DNA of 64,000 bases from Triglochin maritima (taxonomy: Eukaryota; Streptophyta; Magnoliopsida; Alismatales; Juncaginaceae): assembly GCA_963682175.1 (NCBI GenBank), contig OY821791.1:30378326-30442325 (forward strand). Reading direction: 5' to 3'. Below are positions 23,238 to 34,289 of the stretch, piece after piece. Positions within the stretch are counted from its first letter, which is position 1, and the number at the start of each line of letters is the position of its first letter. The position numbers and the translations under genes are program-made. The notes beneath the pieces are model-generated. The model was not told where the DNA came from. It saw nothing but the letters and a program-made list of their open reading frames with translations, and made no database searches.

Positions 23238-24116
23238 TCAGATCTGCACACACGATCGGCGATCCCTAAGTAACATGACCGTCAATTCACCCCTGATATA
23301 GTGGATGTTATTGGGGTCCTTCTCCTTCGTCGGGTCAAGTTTTAGCATTAGGCAACTTATCCAGTATAAAACATAGGCACCACAATCGTTGCCTCCTGGT
23401 GGTTGTCGTTGGCTATTTTTCCTGAGGATTCTCAAGGGCCAGTCGACCTTTAGTAGATCCCTCCAGTATTCAGCCACATCCGCTGCTGCGCATTCATGTA
23501 CGCCTATGGTCTGCTCTAGATCTTCACCTTGCTCTAGCTCCCTAGAGATACTGTTGAACGCCAAAATCTCCTTGGACGGGTCGTCGACAACCACCAGAGT
23601 CCAATGACCTGCAGACCAGCATGGTTGTGCGATTACGGATTCTGTTGGAGACGCACCTTCTATTTTAGGGAGGATAAAATCATCAATTGCTCTGCCTTGG
23701 CCACCCAAAAGTCGCCCTGACTCGAATGTTGATATGCATATAACTTTTTGTGTTGGGCGTCTTTCTTCGAGAACCGAAAGCATAGCGTCGATAGTTTGGT
23801 CGGTAATATCCATACCAGGCGTTATAAGTTCCTTCAGGTCGGTGCGTGTTAAACTGCACATATCGCCTCTCCAGATGACCTCTCTATTGTCCTTGTTGGC
23901 TGCCGTGAAGTTCAATATCATGTTGACCTCATCAACTGACAACGTTCCCCTTACAACCATGTCAACATCAGGCCTTTTCCCTCCTAAGTGGACAGCCAAC
24001 CTATAATTCTCCTCTCTTTTTTTCCCTTTTTTCTTTAGGCTCCTTTGAGCCGCTCTCTCTTTTCTCTTTTGCTCTTCTTCCACCTTCTTCTTGCCCCGCT
24101 GTTCATCTTCCTTCAT
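23238..24116 (-). CDS. Ulp1-like C48 cysteine protease, transposon-associated
   Basis: The C-terminal half is a Ulp1/SENP-type catalytic domain: SAGHWTLVVVDDPSKEILAF (His), NSIS where the family has the catalytic Asp, and QPPGGNDCGAYVLYWISCL (Gln of the oxyanion hole and catalytic Cys). The N-terminal ~40 residues are highly charged and lysine-rich. Ulp1 enzymes cleave SUMO from conjugates or precursors in the nucleus. The first in-frame ATG is at 24114-24116; the frame stays open upstream to about 24196 (LRSNPLVEQQ), so an upstream exon is possible. Convergence with an FRS-type transposase matches Kaonashi/CUMULE-type MULEs, which carry Ulp1-like ORFs. The Asp-to-Asn change and the stop beside the minisatellite raise doubt about activity. 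The ~290-codon frame itself is intact. Confidence 0.75.
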   Translation of the reverse strand: MKEDEQRGKKKVEEEQKRKERAAQRSLKKKGKKREENYRLAVHLGGKRPDVDMVVRGTLSVDEVNMILNFTAANKDNREVIWRGDMCSLTRTDLKELITPGMDITDQTIDAMLSVLEERRPTQKVICISTFESGRLLGGQGRAIDDFILPKIEGASPTESVIAQPCWSAGHWTLVVVDDPSKEILAFNSISRELEQGEDLEQTIGVHECAAADVAEYWRDLLKVDWPLRILRKNSQRQPPGGNDCGAYVLYWISCLMLKLDPTKEKDPNNIHYIRGELTVMLLRDRRSCVQI

Positions 24117-24289
24117 CTGCTGCTCCACGAGGGGGTTCGAGCGGAGCTTGCAAGAGATGAAGTAGGCGAGAGGCCGAACCTCTATAAAAATTCGGTGTTA
24201 TCATTGTGGTTTGCTTTACTTACTTGTTTTACTTTTATTTCGGTTGCATTTACTTGATTGCTTAAATAAGTAGGTAATTAAATTAAAAG

Positions 24290-25394
24290 TGATTAGAACT
24301 AAGGGCCATTCACGATCCTGTAGGATTTTGTCCCTATGCATGTGTATATTTTAAAAAAATTAATACAATCATACACGATCGATTTCATATTTTCATTAAT
24401 TTTAGGTACATGTATGTGTTTATTCTAATATCATGCATTCCTACACATATTAAAATAAAAAAAGAAAGATGACCATACCCAAAGGTTCTCCAAAACCTTT
24501 CAGAAGATCCAGTGTTCCGTTGCTCGTCGAATCGCCCGGCGATTCGCCTCCAAGTGTTCACAAAACTCTAAACAAGATTAGAGAGAAATGAGCTACCCAA
24601 TCAATCTCTAATTTTAAAAATGTAGCTAATAACCCCTCTTTAAGCTCCTGAGATTTCTATCTCTAAAAACTTAAAACTATTAAGAGATTTTCGTGGTGAT
24701 TAAGGGAGAGATTAGAGAGAGAGAGAGAGAGAATTTATGCATTAACCTAAACAAGTAGGATGATGGGTCCTTTTATAGGCTCCCGAAACATCCTTACCAT
24801 GAACTATTCTCTATTCATGATCTCTTGCTTATTCTCTCCTAAAATTAATCCCAAATTGCCACATAAGCATCCTAAAAAATGTTTGATCAAATCTAGAATT
24901 AATCCAACCCATGATCTAATTATTCTCTTAATAATTCAGGCTGAAATCGTGTTGTTCGGTTAACCGAGAATCATTCTCGGTCGACCGAACCTTACGGTTT
25001 TATTTCAAGTTTGGATGACCGTGAGCGAGACGGTCGACCGAATATTCATGAGAAAAATTCCCTGAAAAAGTTCGGACGAACCACGTCTCGCTCCGGTCGA
25101 CTGTTGCCCCACCAAAATTTCTCCTGGAGAATCTTTTCGGACGACCGTGGCACATTCAGTCTACCGAAAATATCCCAAGATAGCTCCTGGATATTTTCCC
25201 TCGATTGATCATTTAAGCCCGGTTGACCGATTACAATTGCTCAGGCAGTCCAGACAATTTCGGTCAATCATTTGCTTTATCCGACCCTTGTTCGGTTGAC
25301 CATCCTTAAGACACCTCGGTCAACCGAACCATGAACGGTTCTCCGTTTTGATCCCGATTTTGCCTTTGTCAAATTTTGGATTTATTTCCAACAA
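24290..25394 (-). mobile_element. Probable copia LTR fragment
   Basis: On the minus strand this starts TGTTGGAAATAAATCC at 25394, a common Ty1/copia LTR start. Its first 450 bp carry CGGTTGACC/GGTCGACCG motifs (TCGGTCGACCGAA near 24980, ACGGTCGACCGAA near 25032). The distal part is AT-rich with a GAGAGA microsatellite (24714-24731). No matching second LTR, PBS or clear duplication was found, so the outer boundary is a guess. Confidence 0.4.
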
Positions 25395-26522
25395 AATTTG
25401 ATCTTTTTGGGGTTTTAGCAAATTCATATCTTATGTAATATATTATCATATGTAATATTAAATTATTACATCCCATAATATATACACCTCATATGAATTT
25501 ATCCATTATTCTAATTATATCAATTTTTGTGATATATTAATTTTATTGATTCACCACATGTATCCATTTTCACATGAAATCCGACACATCATATGAACTC
25601 AAAATTAAGCTTCATATTTCCCAGTTTTGTGGTGTTAACTATAGGAGAATTTAAGCCAAATTGGCAGCGATATTAAACACTTAATATCTCAAACTATATG
25701 CGGTATCTAGCTACACATTATAGTTACCCAATTAGCATAAATGTCATTGTTCCACTCGAACTAAACACGATTTATTTTGTGTTGTAAGTGCACCACTTGT
25801 GTCCGTCCATTGCCTCATGATATTAAGAATATATACAAAGTAGAAATGTATCATCTTTGTATCATATTCATTTCTTGATCTCTTTAAGCTAATAATAACC
25901 TTGTAACTTAACTCAAGTCACATTGTGCACATTATAAATTTGATCTATCAAGGGGCCCCACTAATATCATCACTCAATTAAGAGGAGCAATGATAATCTT
26001 TTGACTAGCTATCTTTTCCAACACAAGTCATGCACAACTAACTATTGCCTTTATCACTATACTCATTGATAGCTTTTGACAATAATCAAATCAAACACTT
26101 CTTAAGTGAAAAGATATAAGTCTCATATATTAGGATCTAAGACACAGTAACACATTACTGACATGAAACACAATTCCATAATGTTTTACTTGTTAGGTAT
26201 ATTCAATATATAAAAGTAACTATTTTCCTCTTTTATATACTCGTGTCGTCAATTATTTGTAGAGCTACAACAATTGATGACCAACACGACAATATTATCT
26301 CGGTAATTAATGTTCCATGTTAATTACCGTGATTGTGAATAACTTTTGATTTATGTAAACCATTATCTTTTAGAGCTCTATGGTTAAGAACCAAATGCCT
26401 CTTCATTAACACTTTGAAAAGACGAATACCATAATTAAGGAACAAAATGTTTGCACATTCAATTCATAATAATTGGCAGATAAAAGTAAAACTTTTAGAA
26501 CACATTCCTTTCAGATCTTACA
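25395..26522 (+). other. AT-rich upstream region of a copia element, no gene
   Basis: No coding sequence is visible. The right end (ATCTTACA, 26515-26522) abuts a PBS-like sequence, so part should be a 5' LTR, but it does not resemble the 3' LTR at 36209 and I cannot place its start. A recombinant or replaced LTR is possible. Confidence 0.35.
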
Positions 26523-26577
26523 TTTGATATCAGAGTTTTGTGAGCTTAATTTTATTACTTAACCGTAATTTTTAGCA

Positions 26578-26933
26578 ATGACATCCACTTCTAATCATGT
26601 AGAGGGATTGTGCACAACTAGGCCTCATTTGCTTAATGGGTCTAATTATGACTATTGGAAGAATATGATGAAATTTTTCCTAATTTCAAATGACCTTAAG
26701 TATTGGATATTCTTCAAAATCCCTACACACCCCCAAATGAAGCTGAGTTAGATTCACTTTCTAGGGCCAAAATGAAAGAGATAGAAATAAACTCTAAAAT
26801 CATGAACATTCTATATTGTGGCCTTAATGGGGGAGAATATATTAGGTTAAGGGTTGTGAAGTGCTTATAAAATATGACATAGATTACAAATACATCATAA
26901 GGGTGATAGTAAAACCAAAGAAATTAGGATTGG
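26578..26933 (+). pseudogene. Copia gag, N-terminal part
   Basis: From ATG 26578: MTSTSNHVEGL, then RPHLLNGSNYDYWKNMMKFF, the N-terminal pattern of plant copia Gag (RPPxFxGxNYxxWKxRM). A frameshift near 26745 leads to a stop; a neighbouring frame continues with SKIMNILYCGLNGGEYIR. The frame is later broken again and ends where the Athila-type element begins. Confidence 0.7.
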
Positions 26934-28473
26934 TGATTGACATCATTTCATGCTCATATTTGTATCTTATATCCATTATATTACACCTAAGCAATGCTAC
27001 GTGACGAGTTTTATGTTTAGTTTTCAGGAATAAAGAGGTTTGAAGAGAAGAGCCATGAAAGGATCCAAAACCAGGAAAAAGGACTTAATTGTGAGACCTG
27101 GGGACTAAGATGCAAGGGAGAAGGACCTGATCGTAAGACCGAAGGACCTAAGAGCAAAACAGAATACTCCACACCATCATGGGGAATATTTTACCAATTC
27201 GAGTCGGGTCGGAGCTCCAACAAGTCAAGTAACCGCATCAAAAACCAACAATACCAGAAAGAAAAGCCCACAACAAATTCCAACACGATCCGAAGATTTT
27301 GGACCGCCAATTGGCGGTCTTGGACCGCTAATTGGCGGTCCATATTGCTCAGGATCCGTCGAAATTTCTCCTGGACTTGTATTAATGTTCGTTTAGGCTA
27401 TTTTTGGTATTAGTTTAGTCCCACATCGGGGGATTGTCCCCGATTAGCTTTTTCCATGCTTATAAATAGAACTCTTCACCTTCCATTGTAATTACCCATT
27501 GCTTGGTGGCATTCTCTCTACTAAGGAGTGAGCCTTGAAGCAATAACTCAAGGTGGAGAAGAATGCTACCTTCAATGTGAGTCATTGTTAATAAAAGTTT
27601 ATTTGTTTCTTTCAATCTTGTTTTGTTATGTTGCTTGTTTTGTGTGGGTTGCTTTACTTTGTTTAATCTCTTGTTTAGTAATTTTAGTATCTTAGTTAAA
27701 TGTTTTCTTTACTTAGTCTAATCAGTAGTGTAATGAGTAGTGAGTAGTTCCATCCCCATTTGGGGGGTGGAGAAATATGTGATATAATCATGTAGTGTAT
27801 TAAGTGTGTGTTATCTCTATCCCTTGAGCTTTATATGATTTCCATAACCATCTAATGGGTTTTCACTCTTATCTTTGATATGCTAATGCTCTTGAATGAA
27901 GCTTAGCTTATGCTTTGATTAGTGGACCTATTTTATGGGGAATGATAAGGTTAGGATATGGATGAAGTTAATATTGGAAACACAATTTGTAGTGTATGTA
28001 CTCTTGTTGCCTTTACCTTAGCTAATGTCTTGTATGTTTTAATGATGTAGTGAAATCTTAATTCATGTAGAGGCATAGTAGGGTATAGTCTTTATACTTG
28101 AGTTCATGTAGCTTCATTCCAATTATTGTCTTGTATGTTTTAATGATGTAGTCTTATCTTAATTCATTCAGAGGCAAAGTTGGATGTAGTTTTATGATTT
28201 CATGCACTACATGTTGTGAGGAGCTTAATGAACACACACACACTTCTTTATGTTCACATTATTTCTCTACCCCCTTTGGGGCTTAGTTTTATTGCTTATC
28301 TTCATTTCCTTTTTGCATCTTAGTGTAGTTTAGTGTAACTAACCTTTCTTCCCTTTCTTTACCTCTCGCCTTCGCACAAACCAAGTGTCGACACACCTCC
28401 CAGTGGACGACCCGTAATTGCCACCGCTTCAACGCGGCCGTGCACTTGCGGTTAAATATAAAACGATCAATCA
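26934..28473 (+). repeat. 5' LTR of the pol-less Athila-type element
   Basis: Starts TGATTGACATC and ends CGATCAATCA; the termini TGATTG/CAATCA are inverted repeats. Palindromes GACCGCCAATTGGCGGTC (27302-27319) and GACCGCTAATTGGCGGTC (27323-27340) precede the conserved TTAGTCCCACATCGGGGGATTG and a TATAAATA box at 27461. Confidence 0.92.
27461..27468 (+). promoter_or_regulatory. TATA box in the 5' LTR
   Basis: TATAAATA in CCATGCTTATAAATAGAACTC, about 530 bp into the LTR and conserved in all complete LTRs of this family in the window. Confidence 0.65.
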
Positions 28474-28479
28474 AGTTTT

Positions 28480-28497
28480 TGGCGCCGTTGCCAGGGA
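28480..28497 (+). promoter_or_regulatory. Primer-binding site, tRNA-Asp type
   Basis: TGGCGCCGTTGCCAGGGA lies six bases after the 5' LTR. It complements the 3' end of plant tRNA-Asp (…CCCGGCAACGGCGCCA) except for one position. This PBS is typical of the Athila/TAT branch of plant Ty3/gypsy elements. Confidence 0.85.
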
Positions 28498-29632
28498 GGT
28501 GCTCTGTCCAGACGTTGGTTTGGACGATTCGAGGGGTTTTTAATTTTTTGTTTCCAGTTTTTCATAGTTTCAGGGAACTACTGGATCAAGGGGAGGCTGC
28601 TGGACAAATTTGAGGAACAGAAGACCTAAAAGGACCGCCAATTAGCGGTTGGAGACCGCCAATTAGCGGTTGGAGACCGCCAATTGGCGGCCTGGTGAGG
28701 GCTTCCTACTTTCAAATTTTTTCTGGTAGTTAGTTTTGTAATTTGTGTTATCTGGGAGCCCTATTTTGCATGATTTGACTTCTGGTTTGCTCCCAGATCA
28801 TTAATCACTCCCCCATTAATCAACTTGGCCCTAAAATCCAAAGCAAAAGACTAGACGTTCTTATTTGTTTAGGTCACGCATCATGTATTGACTTAGGCAT
28901 ATAGTTGTCTTTTCTTTTAGCTTTATTTTCAGTTGTTGAGTGCTGGCGTGAGGTACGCATTTCCTACACTCATTCATGCATCTCGTATGCCCATGCATTA
29001 GTTAGTAGGAATTGCATCGGGACAAGAGTGAGAGAGCGTTTGATTGGAGCGATTGATTGCTAGATCTAGGATCAAATCGCTACTAAGGAGGGGCTGTCCC
29101 ATAAAAGATAAGGTGGGGGATTTCATCACCCTTTCCTTGGCCCCAAAAATCACTCGTAATAAAGCCTTAACTAAAAGCAAGTAGACATTGACCCTAAGGA
29201 ATTCGGACGCACTAGGAGAGTAATCTAGTCGAGACCGTCATGACCTGATCGGCGTTGCCTACCTTGTCGATAGTAGGAGGTACTGGATCTCCGGATTTGG
29301 TATCACTTGCTGGGCATTGTGGTCCTCGTTGTAGGGAGGTGAGACGTGTCGAGGCTAGTGACCTCGAAGTTAGGCGTCGTCTAGCCTAAGGACCCATTGC
29401 CTTTCATTGTTTGAGCCGTGCTTGCTAGTTAGGCTTCTTCCTGATCCCTCTACCCACGCTAGCTTTAGGGATTCTTCCCTTCTCCTCTGAGTCATCTTCT
29501 TCTCACCTACTTCTACGTTTTAGTCTCCTCCCCTTTACACTCTCTGGTAGCGTTTTAGGGTCGAGTAGAGCACTTTTTGCGAGCTTAGTCTCGTGGTGGT
29601 GAGAGTGGTCGACTCGAGAGTTGTTTGTTGAG
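28498..29632 (+). other. Leader of the pol-less Athila-type element
   Basis: About 1.1 kb between PBS and ORF without coding content. Three copies of the palindrome motif, GACCGCCAATTAGCGGT twice and GACCGCCAATTGGCGG once, lie at about 28634-28690. The stretch from about 28860 is shared with the leaders at 43320 and 52960 (AGTGCTGGCGTGAGGTACGC in the first two). It may hold packaging signals. Confidence 0.6.
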
Positions 29633-31126
29633 ATGGATGGTTACATGGGCGACCATTCATATCATTGTTGGGACCAGGATGATTCTCCCTGGTATTCCGG
29701 ACCCATGCAACCTGGGGTGGCTCAGACGAACACCCCGTACGGTTGGGATGATCTTCATTATGTGACTGAGCAATCTTCATATAGGGGTGATATGAGAGAT
29801 GCACCGACGGCTAGATCTCCATCTAGTTATGTTGGATCATACTCTAGGCAACAAACTTTGGCCTTTTTCATGCATGCGGTAGACGACATTAGTGCACCAG
29901 TGGCTCCAGTAGCCATACCGTGCGATTGTTGTGGGTTGAGTGGTCATAATATCGGGGAATGTCCTTATGTTCCCCCAGAGCCTGAGTATGAGCATACATT
30001 TTCCCAAAATGCTCAATATGACCATTACGCATCCGCGTACATCCCGAGAGTGATGGATTCATGGGGAAACAATTCTTATTCAAATTCTTATACTTCATAT
30101 TCACCCCAGTATCCTCCTCCCGAATACCCAGAATTCTACCAGCACCCCACTCCAAATCATTGGACTCATTCTCAGCCCATCAACACCCAACCCCAAAATT
30201 TTCCAAGCTCTGACTTGGACCCCATCGTTGACCGCATACCTGATTCCTTGAAACAAACTCTCCAAACATTCATGGAAACCACACAAAACTTACTGAAGTC
30301 CAACTTGAATTCCTTGCAAACCATGGAAATGCAAGTGAGCCAGATGACACAACAATTCCATGAACGTGAGGAGGGTAACTTTTCTTGTCAACATGAGGAT
30401 TCATCTTTTGATATCGAACCACCACCACATCCACAAATTCAAAGCACAATCTTTCAAAGTCAAATTCCTAGTCAGTCTGAGGGACTTGGGGTTTCAATTC
30501 ACGATCACTTAGTGGAGGATTCGATTCAAATTGAGAATAGCTTGGACCAGTTCTATTATGAGTCGGCACAGGATTGTGCCTTACCTTTTTGTCCCGTGGC
30601 CCTTGAGCCACATGATCTTATTGTTGTACCTCCTAAGGACTCACCTTTGGTGGAGCAAGAGCTCCCTAGTACCCTTAATCTCATACGACCTGATGAGAGT
30701 TTGCCTCTCACTATTGTTCCTGATCATCTTGGAAATGATGGAACATCAAACAACTACATTGCTCATGAGGGTATTAGGAGTTCCTGGGAGGATACCTTGG
30801 GTATGAGACTCACTGTTTGTTCGCCTGGTGTGTCAGATATGCCTAACGAGGTTCTTGACCTCGTTCCGACGCACCAGCCTGTTGGTTGGAGAGTTTGGAT
30901 TGACGATCATAACTTCAGCAGCGCAACAAGAGAAACACTTCTTCCGTTGCCCCTTATTTCCCAAACTCTTGAGAGGTTCAAACTCTTTCAGTTTGATCCT
31001 TTGAATGAGACGCCTTTGCGTCCAATTCACGAACCTCTCATTTCATCTGGTGCTCTTTGTGAAGGGGGCCCACGCATGAGTATTCTGGCCCCGCGTGGTG
31101 TCATGTTCCCTTTCCAAGTGCATTGA
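29633..31126 (+). CDS. Gag-derived protein of a pol-less Athila-type element
   Basis: An uninterrupted 497-codon ORF from ATG 29633 (MDGYMGDHSYHCWDQDD). A CCHC-like knuckle, CDCCGLSGHNIGECP, lies near residue 105. The stretch LKQTLQTFMETTQNLLKSNL and MEMQVSQMTQQFHEREEG (about 210-250) is the coiled-coil region that follows the knuckle in Athila Gag proteins. The N-terminal Retrotrans_gag domain is missing and is replaced by a short aromatic, acidic segment. The ~240 C-terminal residues (ending RGVMFPFQVH) match no family I know. A broken relative is at 53678-55186, so this is a family trait. It may bind element RNA and help assembly in trans, but that is inference. Confidence 0.75.
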   Translation: MDGYMGDHSYHCWDQDDSPWYSGPMQPGVAQTNTPYGWDDLHYVTEQSSYRGDMRDAPTARSPSSYVGSYSRQQTLAFFMHAVDDISAPVAPVAIPCDCCGLSGHNIGECPYVPPEPEYEHTFSQNAQYDHYASAYIPRVMDSWGNNSYSNSYTSYSPQYPPPEYPEFYQHPTPNHWTHSQPINTQPQNFPSSDLDPIVDRIPDSLKQTLQTFMETTQNLLKSNLNSLQTMEMQVSQMTQQFHEREEGNFSCQHEDSSFDIEPPPHPQIQSTIFQSQIPSQSEGLGVSIHDHLVEDSIQIENSLDQFYYESAQDCALPFCPVALEPHDLIVVPPKDSPLVEQELPSTLNLIRPDESLPLTIVPDHLGNDGTSNNYIAHEGIRSSWEDTLGMRLTVCSPGVSDMPNEVLDLVPTHQPVGWRVWIDDHNFSSATRETLLPLPLISQTLERFKLFQFDPLNETPLRPIHEPLISSGALCEGGPRMSILAPRGVMFPFQVH

Positions 31127-32727
31127 CCCACTCTTGAGGTTCCCATTTGATGTCTTTTGACAAATGAAGATGGGAACTTATGTTTGTACATAGTTATATA
31201 AAAAAAGAAAAAGAAAAAAAAGAGTTCAATAAAAGACTCCTTCAGTGAGCATCGATTGTTGTGAGCCCCAACCCTTGTGTATTTGGGCTCCATTTCTTTC
31301 ACGTATTTGTACCCTTTCTTTAGCATCTCACAGGTTTTGAGGGAATTTGGGTTGTGTCCATCAACATAGCCATACACTTCCCTTTGTACTTCACGTTGGT
31401 GAGATCTCTCCTTTTTCATGCATGAATCCATGTAGTATCTTGCTTGCATTCATTGAGGACAATGCCTGAAGTAGGTGTGGGGGGGGGGGGGTGTTTTACG
31501 TGTGTACATAGTTGAGTCTTTTTCCTTTGATTTTGTTTTCTTTTGTTTGCATTGTTAGGGTCATGATAGTGTGCTGCATTTAATATCGATATATCTGCTT
31601 GCCATGATCCTTGGGTGACTTGTCTTCTTTTGCTTGCCTAGTGCTTCAAAATTTTCACATTTCTTTCAAAATCTTCATGTGTTTTCGAAAGAAAATGTTT
31701 TGTGGGTTTTGCGTGTGTTTAGCATGTGCAAAACCGTTGAGAGGCAAAGTAAAAAGAAAGCTCCCAAAATTGTCTTGAACTTGATGCATTAGGATATCTA
31801 GTACGCGGCTTTAGGATTTATCGAGTCGTTAGGATGCACCCCAGTTTTCCTTTGGGGGTGAGTAATCATAGGGTTTCAGTGCTCAAACATTCAAAGAAGT
31901 CCACCCTGAACCTAGTGAGTCAATAATTCGTGTTTGTTAATTTAGGAAGTTTGTTGTAGTCAAGGACCCTCTTAATCTTGTTGTGAGACATTAGTGTAGG
32001 GGTTTTGGTTCATGTGTAGATAAGAAATAAGTGAGTAGATGTTCTCTCTTCTCGCACGGATCCTATTACTCGGGAAAGTAGGTCTGAGGGGACTTTGTGC
32101 CTGGTGCTTTCGAGTCATCTGACTTGGGATGCGCCGACCGAACTCCCGTTACACGGGTGGTAGGGATTGCCCTATGTGGAGATTTGGGGAAAGGTGTACG
32201 TGATAGTGTAAGTCCTCATGGGCAATGATGTACGAAACCTGACCCTGGGAGAATGAAGCTCCAACTAATAAAAAGAAAAAAAAATTGTGTGAAAAGAAAC
32301 AAAAAGAAAAAAAAGGTAATGCAAATAAGAACCTTAATAGACCTTACACTTTGTATCACTTGAGGATCTTGAGGTTGTCCATGTCTTTTACTTAATTCCT
32401 TATTTAACTTGCACGAATGGTTTATTAGGCTAGGTGTGGACTGATTACCTATATAGAGTCGGCCCGTAGGATTACCGCGTCCATTGATCGACAAAATATT
32501 TCCAACGAGTCGAGGTCTAGATTGAATAATGCATCTTGTTCGGATTTTGTGGGTATATCCGCTGAAAACCCTCAGGAGACAACACTCCTCCTCTTTGGCA
32601 ACAAACAGGTTTAACGGCTTGTTGCACGTGCTAAGTGCAACCGTGATTCCTACGAAAGTGAGTTAGGATTTCTTGTTTCTCGTTTGCTTTTCTCTTTCTT
32701 TGTTTTGCTCAGGACTAGCAAAAACTT
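31127..32727 (+). other. Untranslated 3' region with an internal poly-G tract
   Basis: The region begins after the ORF stop. CATTGAGGACAATGCCTGAA, then TAGGTGTG and 13 G (31479-31491) resemble the post-pol signature of Athila/TAT elements. About 1.2 kb of non-coding sequence follows before the true PPT. It is matched by 55187-56822 in the second pol-less element and in part by 49640-49890 in the pol-bearing one. Confidence 0.6.
31479..31491 (+). promoter_or_regulatory. Internal PPT-like poly-G tract
   Basis: TAGGTGTG followed by 13 G and TGTTTTA. It closely resembles the PPT next to the 3' LTR (TAGGTGTGGGGGTATT) but lies 1.25 kb upstream. It could be an ancestral PPT or a central priming site. 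Confidence 0.5.
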
Positions 32728-32742
32728 AGGTGTGGGGGTATT
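32727..32742 (+). promoter_or_regulatory. Polypurine tract before the 3' LTR
   Basis: TAGGTGTGGGGGTATT directly precedes the LTR start TGATTGAC. It would prime plus-strand synthesis. Confidence 0.75.
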
Positions 32743-34284
32743 TGATTGACATCATTTCATGCTCATATTTGTATCTTATATCCATTATATTACACCTAAG
32801 CAATGCTACGTGACGAGTTTTATGTTTAGTTTTCAGGAATAAAGAGGTTTGAAGAGAAGAGCCATGAAAGGATCCAAAACCAGGAAAAAGGACTTAATTG
32901 TGAGACCTGGGGACTAAGATGCAAGGGAGAAGGACCTGATCGTAAGACCGAAGGACCTAAGAGCAAAACAGAATACTCCACACCATCATGGGGAGTATTT
33001 TACCAATTCGATTCGGGTCGGAGCTCCAACAAGTCAAGTAACCGCATCAAAAACCAACAATACCAGAAAGAAAAGCCCACAACAAATTCCAACACGATCC
33101 GAAGATTTTGGACCGCCAATTGGCGGTCTTGGACCGCTAATTGGCGGTCCATATTGCTCAGGATCCGTCGAAATTTCTCCTGGACTTGTATTAATGTTCG
33201 TTTAGGCTATTTTTGGTATTAGTTTAGTCCCACATCGGGGAATTGTCCCCGATTAGCTTTTTCCATGCTTATAAATAGAACTCTTCACCTTCCATTGTAA
33301 TTACCCATTGCTTGGTGGCATTCTCTCTACTAAGGAGTGAGCCTTGAAGCAATAACTCAAGGTGGAGAAGAATGCTACCTTCAATGTGAGTCATTGTTAA
33401 TAAAAGTTTATTTGTTTCTTTCAATCTTGTTTTGTTATGTTGCTTGTTTTGTGTGGGTTGCTTTACTTTGTTTAATCTCTTGTTTAGTAATTTTAGTATC
33501 TTAGTTAAATGTTTTCTTTACTTAGTCTAATCAGTAGTGTAATGAGTAGTGAGTAGTTCCATCCCCATTTGGGGGGTGGAGAAATATGTGATATAATCAT
33601 GTAGTGTATTAAGTGTGTGTTATCTCTATCCCTTGAGCTTTATATGATTTCCATAACCATCTAATGGGGTTTCACTCTTATCTTTGATATGCTAATGCTC
33701 TTGAATGAAGCTTAGCTTATGCTTTGATTAGTGGACCTATTTTATGGGGAATGATAAGGTTAGGATATGGATGAAGTTAATATTGGAAACACAATTTGTA
33801 GTGTATGTACTCTTGTTGCCTTTACCTTAGCTAATGTCTTGTATGTTTTAATGATGTAGTGAAATCTTAATTCATGTAGAGGCATAGTAGGGTATAGTCT
33901 TTATACTTGAGTTCATGTAGCTTCATTCCAATTATTGTCTTGTATGTTTTGATGATGTAGTCTTATCTTAATTCATGTAGAGGCAAAGTTGGATGTAGTT
34001 TTATGATTTCATGCACTACATGTTGTGAGGAGCTTAATGAACACACACACACACTTCTTTATGTTCACATTATTTCTCTACCCCCTTTGGGGCTTAGTTT
34101 TATTGCTTATCTTCATTTCCTTTTTGCATCATAGTGTAGTTTAGTGTAACCAACCTTTCTTCCCTTTCTTTACCTCTCGCTTTTGCACAAACCAAGTGTC
34201 GACACACCTCCCAGTGGACGACCCGTAATTGCCACCGCTTCAACGCGGCCGTGCACTTGCGGTTAAATATAAAACGATCAATCA
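32743..34284 (+). repeat. 3' LTR of the pol-less Athila-type element
   Basis: 1,542 bp, almost identical to 26934-28473. Visible differences include GGGGAGTATT against GGGGAATATT near 32990 and an extra CA in the ACACAC run near 34040. The TATA box is at 33270 and the palindromes at 33111-33149. It is followed by the second ATTGG. Confidence 0.92.
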
Positions 34285-34289
34285 ATTGG

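Larger units (their letters stand above)
26934..34284 (+). mobile_element. Young pol-less Athila-type Ty3/gypsy element
   Basis: Both LTRs (26934-28473, 1,540 bp; 32743-34284, 1,542 bp) are complete and differ at only about a dozen positions by eye, indicating recent insertion. A perfect 5-bp duplication, ATTGG, flanks it (26929-26933 and 34285-34289). It has a tRNA-Asp PBS, a leader with palindromes, one intact ORF of 497 codons derived from the C-terminal part of Athila Gag, an internal poly-G tract, about 1.2 kb of untranslated sequence and a PPT. Protease, RT, RNase H and integrase are all missing, so it must be moved by a relative. Confidence 0.9.

Noticed and set aside
24117..24128. A GTG start for the Ulp1-like ORF
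   Set aside because: Plant genes start with ATG with rare exceptions; the first in-frame ATG is at 24116, and an upstream exon is an alternative.
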